A stretch of 64,000 nucleotides of DNA, taken from Cornus controversa (taxonomy: Eukaryota; Streptophyta; Magnoliopsida; Cornales; Cornaceae). This document shows positions 11,503 through 23,358 of the stretch, one piece after another (position 1 is the stretch's first letter; the number at the start of each line of letters is the position of its first letter). The stretch is from NCBI GenBank assembly GCA_026545225.1, contig CM048850.1, positions 3,782,001 through 3,846,000 on the forward strand, written 5' to 3'. The notes under the pieces are model-generated. The model was not told the origin of the DNA. It was given only the letters and a program-made list of their open reading frames with translations, and made no database searches. A program made the position numbers and the translations under genes.

Positions 11503-12817
11503 TGATGTGGCTGAACTCGAATTATATTGTAAGCTTAATTTTGCCCTTTTTATCAAAATATAATTTAACCACTCGCAAGAGCACGAATCTTTGTAGATAC
11601 GGTTCTATATAGAGGGTATCGATCTCACGAGGACTAGTCGTAATTGTCTTAAAGAAAGATTACTTCCACTTTAATCCTAAAAACAGGGTTTTGAGTTTTT
11701 GTTTATAAAACTATTGCATGAATGTAATAACAATAAAATTAAAGAGTAAAGGATGGGAGAGAGAACTAGGGTTGGTTTCCACCACTAGCCATTCACATGT
11801 TCATAAGTGTAGCAAGCATGGGATTCATAAATTAAATGCCTAACAATGTCATTAGGCTTGTGACCTCAATGACATATCAAAAGATTAATGTGTGTGCCAA
11901 CCTATCATAATTCATCTTCAACAAGCATAGCTCTTCAACCTAACTAACTACCTAATTACCCTACTCTCTAAGTGAACCTACATGCATCCAAACTACCTTA
12001 TCTTGGCATGGTTTATACAAGCAAACACCACACATTCAAATGAATATATAAAAGAAATGTATTAGTGTACATGGTCACTAGGCTAAATAATCAATATTTA
12101 ATTACAAATCCCAAGTGCTACAAAAATGAACAAGTTTACATGGCTAGGGGTTGAAACCAACACCCTAGTAGAGAAGTTAGTTGCTCATGGTTGCCTTGCA
12201 CTCTTCCATTAATGGAGAAATTAGAGCTTCAAGGTCTGGTTCAGCTCCTTCTTCTCCTCTCCCGAAAGTCTCTCTTGGTATATTCTGATGTGTATGAGAG
12301 ATATTTGAGAAAATGTGGCTTCTTTGTGCTTTATGGCTTCCTTTTCAATCTTGGGGCCCACCATATATATATATATATATCAATATATATATCCATTATA
12401 TCAAGAAGGTCCCCAAGGATCTTGTTCAAGTCAGACAATCCCCCTAAGTCGTGCAAAAAGGAGAATTTTGTTGCAAGTGGGAAAGCAGGTGAGCAAGTGG
12501 GCAAGTGGCTTCTGCAGAATCTCGATCAATCAAGATTGGATCTCGATTGATCGAGATTTCGATCAATCGAAATGAGATCTCAATCAATCGAGATCTCGAT
12601 TGATCGAGATCAACATCTCGATTGATCGAGATGCCTTGGCTACAATTTTTAACTTTTCTCTTCAGCTGCAAAAAGCTTCAAACTTTGCTCCTTTCACTAC
12701 AAGACCTGCAATACATCAAAAACATAAAAATACCATAAATATATCTCGGTAAACGTAGAAACGAAACTAATATATGTAATAAAGAGGGTTCAAATGCATA
12801 GAATTGAACACTTATCA
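11503..12817 (-). mobile_element. Solo LTR of the Athila-like family inside the copia 3' LTR
   Basis: The unit starts TGATGTGGCT, ends ACTTATCA on the plus strand (1315 bp) and is flanked by a perfect duplication ATGAG (11498-11502 and 12818-12822). The uninterrupted sequence exists in the 5' LTR at 20095-20110 with a single ATGAG, which proves the insertion. It is the same family as 4892-6297 and carries the same word array at 12515-12635. Confidence 0.95.
12515..12635. repeat. Palindromic word array in the Athila solo LTR
   Basis: Six words of the ctcgatTGatcgag / ttcgatcaatcgaa type, one more than in the sister LTR at 6014-6115, showing gain or loss of words between close copies. Confidence 0.9.
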
Positions 12818-13005
12818 ATGAGTAAAGGTACAGTAGAGAATAAGTGAGGATGACACTATATGCTGAAAGATCTTGACTAGTTCGGTAGCCATGGAAGCAC
12901 TCAACCCTCTTTTCTCTTTCTCTTTCTATCTCTTTTTCTTTCTTTGTTGCTCTGCACCTTTACCCAATGCCACTGCAAGCTCTCTCTTATTCTCTTTACC
13001 TTATA

Positions 13006-13010
<5 letters not shown>

Positions 13011-13051
<41 letters not shown>
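13011..13051. repeat. (TA)n microsatellite in the copia LTR
   Basis: About 20 TA units. The matching site in the other LTR (20288-20322) has a shorter, interrupted run. Confidence 0.95.
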
Positions 13052-13053
<2 letters not shown>

Positions 13054-13409
13054 CTTCAATTAACCTATTATAAATACATATCTATATTATTCGAAATCAC
13101 TCACTGCCCCATTGGTGCCACATGATTTTTTATACATAAAATATCACTTTTTAAAATGATAGTAAACCCTAGTAACATTCCTTTCCCAATATGACCCTGC
13201 ACCCAATTTGTCTTTCTTTAAAAAATGACGATATTGCTCCTGCAATTTGATTAGTGGAGATCCATGGAAAAATATAATAATACAAGACAATTAAAATAAA
13301 GAATTAAATTCAGCAAAATATAATTCAAGACAAATGACATAAATGCCCCTATGGATCCTTTTGACATTAAAACATTGGCAATCATATTTATGGGCTTCCC
13401 AAACCATCA

Positions 13410-13426
13410 ATCTCTCCCTTTTGTCT
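13410..13426 (-). other. Polypurine tract of the copia element
   Basis: On the minus strand a purine run (acaaaagggagagat) lies directly before the LTR start TGATGGTT. Confidence 0.75.
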
Positions 13427-13520
13427 CTTAATGTCAAAACCTACCTAACCTCTTATGCTAACTACGTTCTCCCCCTTTTTGCCAATGAAAGTCAAAAGGG
13501 TAAGGGTAGTAAATAGAGAG

Positions 13521-16500
13521 CTAGTACGGAGGAAGGGTGAGACCTAAGATAGTGTAGAAAGTCTCGAACCGGGTCAGAGGCAAGGGTTTGGTTATAATAT
13601 ATGTTAATTGTGCCTCTATATTGATATACTCAATGAAAATATTTCCTTTTTGCACATTGTCCCTCAGGAAGTGATACTTGATATCTATATGTTTGATTCG
13701 ATTATGTAATGCGTGATTCTTGCTGATGGCATTTTCACTTTGATTATCACAAAAAATGGTAGTGGGAGTAGAGAATTCAATGCCTATATCTGTGAGTGTG
13801 GTTCTCATCCACAATGCTTGAGAGCAAGCTATGCAGCCGAGGTGGAAAGAGACACAAAAGCTTGCTTCTTGTTAAGCTATGAAACCACATTATTTGCAAA
13901 CATATAACAACAATCGGAGGTACTTTTTTTATCAATTTGTAAACCACCCCAATCAGCATCGGAGAATGCCACAAGAGACAACACTGAAGAGGGGGTATAA
14001 TGTAATCTGAGTCTAGTGGTGCCTTTAATATATTTAAGGATCCTTTTAACAGATTTCAAATGAGAGACTCTAGGATCACTCTGAAATCTAGCAACTAAAC
14101 CAACTGAAAACATGATGTCAAGCCTTGATGCAGTAAGATATAAAAGACTTCCTATCATGGACCAGTAAAGTGTATTATCAATAGGGTCAATGGTACACTC
14201 CTTGGACAATTTTGTGGTGACACACATGGGAGTAGACATTGGTTTAGTATCATCCATGTTAAATTTTTTTAGAATTTATTTTGCATACTTTTCTTGAGAT
14301 ATGAATATACCTTTAGCATGTTAAATGATTTGAGGTTCTAAGAAATATTTCAAAGTGCCTAACATGGACATCTTAAACTTAGATTGCATTAGTGCAACAA
14401 ATTGCGTGGTTCGACTCAACTGTGAACCACAAAACATTATATCATCAAGATAGATTTGCAAAATTAAAAAGTTTGAGTTCAAGTGCCTCACATAGAGTGT
14501 GTCATCGACCTTTCCTCTTTGGAAGCCTTGTTCAATAAGAAAGGAATGGAGTTTGACATATTATGCCCTTGGAGCTTGCTTGAGTCCATAGAGCACTTTT
14601 CTGAGCTTGAGTCGTGTTGAGGATACTTTGTATCGGCAAATCCTTCAGGTTGCTCAATGTGTACTTCTTCTGATAGATCACCATTTAAAAAAACAGACTT
14701 AACATCCATCTGATAGACCATTACTCTCTTGTAGCATGCAAAGGAGACAAGCATTCGAATGGACTCTAATCGAGCAACTGGAGAAAAGGTCTTGTCAAAT
14801 TTCAATCTGACAATTAGAGCAAATCTTTTATAGACCAATTGAGCTTTATTTCTGATGACTGTCCCTTCTTCATTCATCTTATTATGGAAGATCCACTTGG
14901 AGCCAATAACATTCTTATTGTTTGGCTTGGGCATGAGAATTCAGGTATCATCCTTCTCAATTTGATGTAGTTCTTCTTTCATTAATGTTATCCAATCAGG
15001 GTTATCTTTTGCTTTAGAGTAGTTCTTTGATTCAATGGAGGATAACATAGCAAAATGACTATGCTCATCCTCAGCTACAAATGGAAATGTCTTCTTCTTA
15101 GCTCTTATGAGAGCCCTTCCTTCATTGTTGTCCAAAATGTTTTCTTGTTGGACTTCCTTTTGTAGATTTGGATAGTGAGGCTCTCTTCTTTCTTCTTCAA
15201 TGATGTTGGATGAGCTAGGTTGCTCATTTTCCTTTTTGACTTCAAGAGGAAACTCTTCTTCAGAATCTTCTTTTGTCATGGAGCCTTCTTCATCAATCTT
15301 CACATAGATTGATTTTACCATTTTCTTGGTCCTCAGATAGTAACATCTATATGCTTTGCTCTTTGTTGAATATCCCAAAAAGATGCCTTCATCAGCTTTT
15401 GAGTCAAACTTTCCCAGATTATCATGGCTGTTGTAGATGTAGCATTTATTTCCAAAAATTTTGACGTAATGCACAGTTGTAAGCGTCCTAAACTACAAGT
15501 AAAAAGGTGCCTTTGTCGAGTTTGATCTTAGAAGTGCTCTGTTGATAATATAGACCGCTGTGTTCATCGCTTCTGCCCAAAAACCCTTGGATAATTTTTT
15601 TCTCAAATAGAAGTGTTCTTCCCATTTCTTGAACTGTCCTGTTTCTTCTTTCAACAACCCCGTTTTGTTGAGGTGTTCTCACTGTTAAAAATTCTTTCTT
15701 GATTTCTTTTGAGTCATAGTAATCACTAAATTCTTTCATGATCAACTCAATTCTAAAATCAGATCTAAGTCTTTTAACCCTGCAACTTTTCTCATTTTCA
15801 ATAAGGTTAACAAAATTTTTAAAATGAATTATAGCTTCAGATTTTTCTTTCAGAAAATAAATCCAACTCATTCTACCATAATCATCAATGACAAGAATAT
15901 AGTACTTGCTACCACCAATACTTGAGGTCCTCATGGGTCCACACAAATCCATATGCACAATATCAAGTGATTGAGAGGTATTCATTTTTTTTGTTTTAAA
16001 AGAGATTTTTGTTTGCTTACCTTGTTGGCAAGCATTGTATGCTTGATTTTCATTCAGAGACAAATTTGGAATACCTCTAAAAGACTTATGCTTGATAAGA
16101 TTTTTTATGTTCTTGGAATGCACATGCCCTAACCTTTTATGCTAAAGCGTTGAATTTTTCATGTTAGTGAAATTACAAACAGTGTGTGAGGAGACTTCAT
16201 GAATAGCGTAGCATTTTCTGAAGCTCTACATGCAGCAAAAAGGGTTTTACCGGATTGTTTATCAATAACATTGAAGTTTTCTTTGTCAAAATTTACTAAG
16301 CTACCAGTGTCACATAATTGACTCACACTTAACAAGTTGTGCTTTAAACCCACTACATAGAGCACTTCACTTAGCATATGCATTTCTTTGGTTTCAGGTA
16401 CTATACCTTTTCCTACAATTTTTTCTTTCTTATTATCTCCAAAAATAACTAAACCACCATCAAAGTTTTCAATGTTAGCAAATTTGGTCTTATCTCCTGT

Positions 16501-16659
16501 CATATGTCTAGAACAACCACTATCAACATACCACTTGGTATTGACATTACAAGCTTTCAAAGTAGTGTAGACAAGCATGCTTATAGAGTTCAATTTCTTA
16601 AGAATCCACATCATTTTAGTTTTAATCAACCCTTTCGAAGTTACAGGTGCTCTGTGCAA
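13521..16659 (-). pseudogene. Ty1/copia pol: protease, integrase, RT, RNase H (broken)
   Basis: The pol domains are readable in order on the minus strand. Protease: WYVDSGCSRHMTGD at about 16545-16500, catalytic DSG kept. Integrase: HMDLCGPM, RSDFRIELI and TPQQNGVVERRN give a D, D, E pattern (15990-15620); the zinc-binding part before it is damaged near 16140. Integrase tail at 15474-15300. Reverse transcriptase from 14934 (SKWIFHNKMNEEG, MDVKSVFLNGDL) with the active-site motif YLDD near 14445, a variant of the usual YVDD. RNase H region 14257-13521 (DADWGG, FCDNQSE, KHIDIKYHF). At least five stops or frameshifts separate the pieces (about 16140, 15485, 14937, 14560, 14300 and 13850), so it is not translatable as a polyprotein. 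Confidence 0.9.
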
Positions 16660-17345
16660 GTGTAGATCTGTCTTTCTAACATACAGTGTTTCATCTTCAC
16701 ATAATTAGGACATGCAATTCTAGTAGGTACAATATTAATCCTAGATTGATGATAAGCATTACATAAAATTTCATATTTTGGTCTACTAGCTATTTCAAAA
16801 ATAGGATATGATGCATATATATTACCATTCTCAGCTCTAACAAAAGTTGAGTGGGATTTGTTTGATATCACCTGAGTGGTTTTGTCGTCAAAGCCAATAC
16901 CTATATTGCCCAATTGCTCCGTTGACTTTTCACAAATCTCATGCATCTTTTGAGATCTCTCCTCAAGAAATGAACTCAGTTCTAGTTTGCACCTTTTGGT
17001 GCTCCAATTTGGTACTTGAGTCCTGTATTTTGTAAGATAATAGTAAGTGAAATGGCACATAAGGTAGACAATTTTACCCTTAAATGCTTCATAAGCAACT
17101 CTTTTGTCTTTTGCAGCTCGGAGTTGACCCTCTTCAGTTGCTTCTTTTGTTCACTACACTTCTGTGCCAACCTTTCACATTCAGCAAAGACTTCATCAAC
17201 ATCAGGTTCTTCTTCACTCTCAGAATTCGAACTAGCCACATCTGATTCTTGTAAGGCCATAAACAAGTATGCCTCTTCGTCATTCTCATCAGATGATTCT
17301 TGTTGTTCTTCTTCTAAACTTGAATCCCAACCAGTGTAAAAGGCA
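16641..17345 (-). pseudogene. Gag C-terminal extension with coiled coil
   Basis: The open part 17266-16982 encodes an acidic stretch (SNSESEEEPDVDEVF) followed by a leucine/lysine-rich segment with heptad spacing, typical of the linker between the gag zinc knuckle and protease in SIRE-type elements. Frame changes occur at both ends. It connects the gag remnant to the protease region. Confidence 0.6.
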
Positions 17346-18218
17346 TTTTCTTATCTTTTCCTTTACACTGCGGAGCACCGAACTTCTTGTGTTTTGTTTC
17401 TTAGGAGTAGCTAGACAATTAGCTATGTAGTAACCTTGCTTTCCACACCCAAAGCAACTTTGTCCTTACTGTTGTTTTGCTTTTCTCCTCATCTTGAATT
17501 TTTTGAACTTTCTGGCTATGTAAACCATTTCATCTTCAGAGTCGTCAGAATTTGATTCCTCTTCAGTTGGAATCTCCACTTCTTTTGCTTTTAGAGCTGA
17601 CTCCCTCTGTGTTTGAATAGGAGGTCTAATTCTCATCTCAAAAGCTCTGAGAGATGACTCCAACTCATCAATGCTGAGTATAGAGATGCCTTTATCTTCT
17701 AGAATGGTGACTTTGGGATCGAATCTATTAGTCATAGTGCACAGTATCTTTTTGCACACCATTTTGTCTCCTATCTGTTCACCTAAAGCCCTCATGTCAT
17801 TTACAATCTATTTGACTCTGAAGAAGTAATCAGCCACATTCTCTCTTTCGTACATCTTAAGACCATCGAACTTAACTTGATGAAGCTGAATCTTATTTTC
17901 CTTGATGGTGTTGCTTCCTTCATGTGCAGTTACAAGCGAATCCCAAATTTCCTTTGCACTTTTGTAATTTTTGACTCTTGTGAATTCTTGCATTCGCAAT
18001 GCTTTGTATAAGGCTTTTCTAGCCTTTCCATCGACTGATTTTGCAATCTTGTCAAGTGCTAAGGGGTTTGCAAGATCAAAGATGACAACCCCTTCTAATA
18101 TAGCATGACAAACATCATAGGAGATGGAAAATAAGAAAGTCTCCATTTTAATCCTCCAAGTGTCAAAGCTGGTGCCGTAAAAAATAGGAGCCTTGTGAGT
18201 GAAACTGTCTTCAGCCAT
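17340..18218 (-). pseudogene. Ty1/copia gag with altered zinc knuckle
   Basis: The start is the ATG at 18218, about 60 bases after the primer-binding site. The N-terminal 136 residues hold the copia gag core (FDTWRIKMETFL, AKEIWDSL, VKFDGLKMYERENVADYF). A stop near 17806 interrupts it; the frame then continues to 17466 with IDELESSLRAFEMRI and a basic end. After another stop comes a zinc knuckle at about 17465-17410 reading CFGCGKQGYYIANC: the spacing CX2CX4HX4C is kept, but tyrosine replaces the histidine, so metal binding should be lost. In active elements this protein forms the particle that packages RNA. This copy is dead. Confidence 0.85.
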
Positions 18219-18266
18219 ACTTAGGATCTTTACTATTGGTGGTTAAACCAAGAAATGCATACTTGT

Positions 18267-18278
18267 GCTCTGATACCA
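18267..18278 (-). other. Primer-binding site, initiator tRNA-Met type
   Basis: The minus strand reads TGGTATCAGAGC two bases downstream of the 5' LTR end, complementary to the 3' end of plant initiator methionine tRNA. Confidence 0.9.
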
Positions 18279-18280
18279 AT

Positions 18281-20646
18281 TGATGAACCTAGAGGAAGAG
18301 GGGGTGAATAGGTTATTCAATTTTCTTCCTAATATTGCAAGTTTTACCGGCACATGCAATTACATAATTAATGGACACACAGATTTATAGAGGAAAACCC
18401 CAGTGTGGGGAAAAAACCTCTTTGAATTGAGCTCCACTATGTCTGAAAGGGTAGTACAGTAATTCTCTAATCACTCTCTCACTCACCCAACTCACAACAT
18501 AGTCACTCCAGCTCTTAACCTAGTTCATAGCCTCCCTAGGCCTGAACCACCTCACCAAATCTCACAACAGCTTTTTTGCTCTCAACCCAGCCCAAGCTTC
18601 CCAAAGCCCAAGCTATCTCTCACCAAATCTCACCACAGTCACTCACACTCCCCCAGTCCAAACTATCTCAATACTTGGACTATACATAGTGATAGTGGAG
18701 TCAGTTTGATGTGATGCGCAGCAACTTTTTAGGCTTTGATTGTAGGTCTTTAAAATTGATCTGTAAATCTTCGAGCTTTGATAGTTAGTCTTCAAGGTCC
18801 AGCTTGATAATGACACGGCCACTTGTCTTCCTAGCAGATAATGACACTTAAATTTCTTTAAAGATAGGCTTCAATAAATACACCCTTAAAGTGTGGCTGC
18901 AACAGACTTGTAGTAAACATTCTTTCAATGAATCCCATTCTCAACTTTTTGAACAACCATTCAGCTTATAATTTGCTTCTAAAAATGGTCTAAGTATTTC
19001 TTCGTCTTCGTACTTGTTCTAAAAAGAAAGGACACAAGCTGCAACTGGAGTAGATGTTAGTAGCACAAGAAATTTAGAAGATAGATAGCATAGGCACTAT
19101 TCAAATCTTGAGAACAACAATTCTAGAACAACAAATCAGCAATTCCAAATCAGCAATATGCAATTCCAAATCAGCAATATCAAATCCAAATCAGCAAAAA
19201 TCAATTCCAAATCAGCAAAATGAATTCCAAATCAATAATATAAATTCCAGCTCAGCAAACATAAATTCCAAATCAGCAAGTAGATTTTAGCAAAGTTTAT
19301 TTCAACAAATTAGAAGGTACAGCAAGTAGAATCCAGCAAATTTAACCCAACAAAACATGAATTCCAGTGAGATGTCAAATTAAGCTTCAGAGCTTTAGAT
19401 TTCCCGCAGCAAGTTAAAAATAATGGCATAGTTTCAATTTTCCAAAAATAAGAAATTTGGTCACCAAAGAGAAGATTTAACAGTATATAGTCAAGCTATA
19501 ATGAATCTCAAACACAAAATGTATTTCTGCAATATTGAAGCTCAGATACAGAATTATGATTCAGCAATATTGATTTTTGGACACCAAAAACTTTTCAACA
19601 AACAGAGCACGATCAAACAGATTTTCATCAATAAAATAAGAACAACCAGATTTTAGTGTTAAGAACATAACTTCAACAAAGGAACAACTCAAAAACGATT
19701 TTCAACAACAACAAATTTTCAATCTGACATTTAGAATTCAAAATTTTATCTCCAACAAACAACTTCAAAAAATCAAAATCAACACAAGTATCATCGATAT
19801 ATGAAATGAAAGAACAGAAGTTTGAAAAAGGATTATACCAAAATTTTTGATTCTATTCAATTGATTTAGCTGAAGATGATGAAGCCCTCAGAGTTTCGAA
19901 CTGATGAATCTGGGTTTCATGCTTCTGAATAAATGAGGCTTATATGAAATGGTCTGAAGCTGTAGATCAATAGTCACGGACGAATATGCGAAGCTCATGC
20001 ACTGTTTGAAAACTTGAAGCTGCTATTGAAGTATTGAAGATGTTGTTTGAGGTCTTGAAGCTGCTGATTGAAGTCTTGGAGCTGCTGGCAGCCATGAAAG
20101 ATGAGTAAAGGTACAGTAGAGAATAAGTGAGGATGACACTATATGCTTAAAGATCTTGACTAGTTCGGTAGTCATAGAAGCTCTCAGCCCTCTTTTCTCT
20201 CTCTTTCTATCTCTTTTTCTTTCTTTATTGCTCTGCACCTTTACCCAATGCCACTGCAAGCTCTCTCTTATTCTCTTTACCTTATACGATATATAATTAT
20301 ATATATATATATATATATATATTACTTCAATTAACCTATTATGAATACATATCTATATTAGCTGAAATCACTCACTGCCCCATTGGTGCCACATAATTTT
20401 TTATACATAAAATATCACTTTTTGAAATGATAGTAAACCTTAGTAACATTACTTTCCCAATATGCCCTTGCACCCAATTTGTCTTTCTTTGACAATTGAC
20501 GATATTGCTCCTCCAATTTGATTAGTGGGAGATACATGAAAAAATATAATAATACAAGCAAATTAAAATAAGAAATTAAATGCTCCTGGAGATCCTTTTA
20601 ATATTAAAACTTAGGCAAACATGTTCATGGGCTTCCCGAACCATCA
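18281..20646 (-). mobile_element. 5' LTR of the copia element
   Basis: 2366 bp; the minus strand starts TGATGGTTCG and ends TAGGTTCATCA just before the primer-binding site. It is the reference copy for the broken 3' LTR at 11198-13409 and is related to the solo LTR at 142-3105. It contains an aaatcagcaa word block (19105-19290) and an interrupted TA run (20288-20322). Confidence 0.9.
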
Positions 20647-21277
20647 GATGCTTTTTGAATCTAAAGCTTAAAATTGAGGTAAGGATGTTTAACTCTCATA
20701 TTCTTAACTCCACAACTATTGTATGTGATTTAATTGTTAAAGAAATGTTAGAAAAATCACATTTCATGTTGAGAGCAAACTGGGCAGCAATATGCCACTG
20801 TGAAAATGTTTTACTTTTTAGAGGTTATAGTGATCCAAATGCTACAAACATTTACAATGATATAGATATATGTCTTAGACTTATTTTTATGTATCATACG
20901 CCTCATTCGGATAAAAATTGAGCGAGTTATTAAATATTTTTCACGACTGTGCAGAATCTGCCACACTTGGATTTTTTTTGTAATAACTCACCTTATGGGT
21001 CTAATTTGTGTTAATTCAAATTGGGTTTGAACACAGACTTTTTATAGAATAAATCTAGAGAATTTAGGAGTAAAATGTTAAGGGGGTGTTTGGAAACCAT
21101 TCCAATTCCGGATTTCAGCTGCCAATTCCAAAATTTTGGAAGTTACACTCGGAAACATGTTTGATAATCGATTTTCACTTTTAAAATTTAAAAATTCTAG
21201 TTCAGATTTTTGGAAACGGTTAGGTATATTTTGAAAGTGAGAATTTGTTGCTTTCAGAATAGGATTCTAATCTTAAG

Positions 21278-21302
21278 GGCACTGTAGCGGAGCTACAGTG
21301 CC
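21278..21302. repeat. Perfect hairpin in the Harbinger left region
   Basis: Arms GGCACTGTAGC and GCTACAGTGCC (11 bp, perfect) enclose the loop GGA. It lies about 200 bp inside the left terminal repeat, upstream of the presumed transcription start, and could be a protein-binding or structural element. Confidence 0.85.
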
Positions 21303-21394
21303 ACTTAAAATTACGGAGCCACAAACGTCGTAAAGAAAATCTGAGAACAAAACCAAGGAAACCTAAAAAGGAAACCAAAATTGCATAACACAAA

Positions 21395-21471
21395 CTCAGC
21401 CGCACAATCGTCTTCCTCAAGTTCTTCGTAGCCGCACAATCGTCTTCCTCAACTTCTTCGTAGCAACAACA
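21395..21471 (+). repeat. Tandem duplication before a splice-donor-like site
   Basis: Two copies, about 33 bp apart, of a phrase beginning gccgcacaatcgtcttcctc. The second runs into caacaacag followed by GTGAGT, a strong splice donor consensus at 21472. It may be a non-coding first exon of the Harbinger transcript. Confidence 0.55.
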
Positions 21472-21536
21472 GGTGAGTACTCTCTCTCCCTCTCTCCTTC
21501 TCTATTACAATATGTTCTAGATCTACGGTGAAAATG

Positions 21537-21675
21537 ATATATATATATATATAGATGTGTGTGTGTGTGTTTGTGTGTGTGTATCCAAGATCTGGTTCTG
21601 CTCATGTGAGCGTGTGTTTGTGTGTGTGTGATCTGGGCTCATGTGAGTTTGTTTGTTTGTGTGTGTGTGTGATCT

Positions 21676-21743
<68 letters not shown>

Positions 21744-21818
21744 GAAACCAGATCTAGCATCAATAATGCCTAAAATCATATACCGAAACCAGATCTAGCA
21801 TCAATAATGCCTAAAATC

Positions 21819-21853
<35 letters not shown>

Positions 21854-22030
21854 AATCCCATACCAGGCCCCTGCAGCAGGCACCTCAACCAAACTTTTCA
21901 TTTCCTGTGCCTTGGCAAGTGCTACAATAGAACTATCCAACAGCTCCCCCTCAAGTCTATACTCTCCCGGCAGCTCAAACAGTACCATCCCAAGAAGCAG
22001 GTACACAAGCCAATTCTTACCCAGCCGCCA

Positions 22031-22066
<36 letters not shown>

Positions 22067-22075
22067 ATATGATGT
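21537..22075. repeat. TG and TA microsatellites with a 41 bp tandem duplication
   Basis: TA runs lie at 21537-21554, about 21679-21740, about 21820-21850 and 22032-22060, and TG-rich runs at 21557-21677. A 41 bp unit starting accgaaaccagatctagc is repeated at 21741 and 21782. There is no gene. It occupies the presumed 5' intron or promoter part of the Harbinger element. Confidence 0.9.
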
Positions 22076-22079
22076 TTAA

Positions 22080-23358
22080 AATCCTTTGGTCCAGGTGACA
22101 GTTTTTTCCTTAGCTTGATTGTAACATAAAAGTATATCTATCAACCAGACCGAAATACCAAAATGAACCCAGATATACCTGTGGAAGCAGCATTAGAAGA
22201 CCATACAAGGATTTTAACAACCATATATATCTCCCAGGTTCAAGAAGCTGCAAGAAACACAAAATCTCTTAATTACTCAACATAAAACCAGATTTGAGAA
22301 GAAATATGAAATTAAATGCAGACTGAAATAATTATCAATCATATAGCATGAACATATTATAGCCACCAACCACCTTTAGCCCACCATATACACACAACTG
22401 TGAAAACAAAATGATCATATCCTGGACAAGTGTTTAATCTTTGGGGGATTAAGTCATGTTTGGTACATCTAAAATCCCCATTTACGAACATTCAGAATGT
22501 GAATCCGAAGTGTGAACAGACAGCTTCTCAATTTAGCCATTATTGATGCCCATTGGTATATATATATATATATATTTTTTTTTCTTTTGCTTTTTCCTCT
22601 CTCTCAGTGATGTCCCTGTTGGATTTTATGTTGAGTGGAGCAAAATAAAAGGATACCATTTTATATTTCTAGGTTCCGACTAATGCTTCTTACTAATTAT
22701 TTATTCACTACTCTCTCTCTGTGTGTTGATTTTGAATATCTGAAATTTAGATTAATTTTTTAATTATTTTTCAGCACTGGAACCGTTTTAGAAAGTTCTA
22801 AACTAGTTGAAATTACTGAATTCAGAAGTTTGAATGACCATGATTTAGAGGCAAATGACTCAAATTTGATAATCTTATTGAATATTTCATCTTCAACACA
22901 CCACTATTCAGTTTGATATAAAGATTTTCATGTGTTCACTAGCAAAGATGAATAAAGTCCTTAAAATTGCTAACATATTTTCTCAGAAATTCTTGAGAAT
23001 TGTAAGGGTTGTCAGTGACAGTTGCTATGACTAAAAAATGCTTATAACAAAGTGCCCTTTGAATTAAGATTTTATCTTGTGGCAAGACAGGGAGTTCATT
23101 TGTACTAACACTTCTCATTTTTTATTTTCTTTCTTTGTATTGGTACATGAATAACAGTTCTTACTATAGATTTTTCCCTATTAGCTCTCCAAGACTAAGA
23201 CACTTTATTCACAATAGCTGTTTCTTTGAACTAGGAATTATGTTCTTGATATTATTCAAAGCTAATTGAATTATTGAGATATATTTGTTAGTTACATGTC
23301 CCAATTCCTATGTAATTTTAATTAAATCCTTACTCGTGAACGCTGTTTTATCTAATAG
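22080..23358 (+). other. Non-coding leader region of the Harbinger element
   Basis: There are no supported reading frames. It ends in a pyrimidine-rich stretch and tctaatag immediately before the ATG of the Myb-like gene, compatible with a splice acceptor, so most of it may be a 5' UTR intron starting near 21472. A TA run lies at 22557-22575. Confidence 0.45.

Larger units (their letters stand above)
11198..13409 (-). mobile_element. Partial 3' LTR of the copia element
   Basis: 11198-11502 and 12823-13409 align with 19803-20646 of the 5' LTR. The part corresponding to 18281-19800 is missing at the left, where the sequence changes abruptly into the Athila-like protease region. The right end ACCATCA at 13409 is followed by the polypurine tract. 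Confidence 0.85.
11198..20646 (-). mobile_element. SIRE-like Ty1/copia element, decayed
   Basis: On the minus strand: 5' LTR 20646-18281, primer-binding site, gag-pol, polypurine tract and a 3' LTR of which only the part 13409-11198 survives (itself split by an Athila solo LTR). Domain order protease-integrase-RT-RNase H is that of Ty1/copia. The long LTR, the coiled-coil extension after gag, and the LTR end with its gggggtgaataggtt phrase point to the SIRE/Maximus lineage. By eye the two LTRs differ at about 17 sites over the 305 bases 11198-11502 versus 19803-20104, so the insertion is old. The right boundary meets LTR W directly. A target duplication cannot be checked because the left end is deleted. 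Confidence 0.85.

Noticed and set aside
4892-12817. One Athila-like element with two LTRs (4892-6297 and 11503-12817)
   Set aside because: The right LTR has its own duplication ATGAG on both sides and sits in a copia LTR whose empty site is visible at 20095-20110. The outer flanks ATGTA and ATGAG do not match.
12873-13073. 66-codon frame with a signal-peptide-like start
   Set aside because: It lies in the copia LTR, ends in a TA microsatellite run and is not kept in the 5' LTR.
20580-20921. 113-codon reading frame at the border of the copia LTR and LTR W
   Set aside because: It crosses the LTR boundary at 20646, so it is an accident of the insertion.
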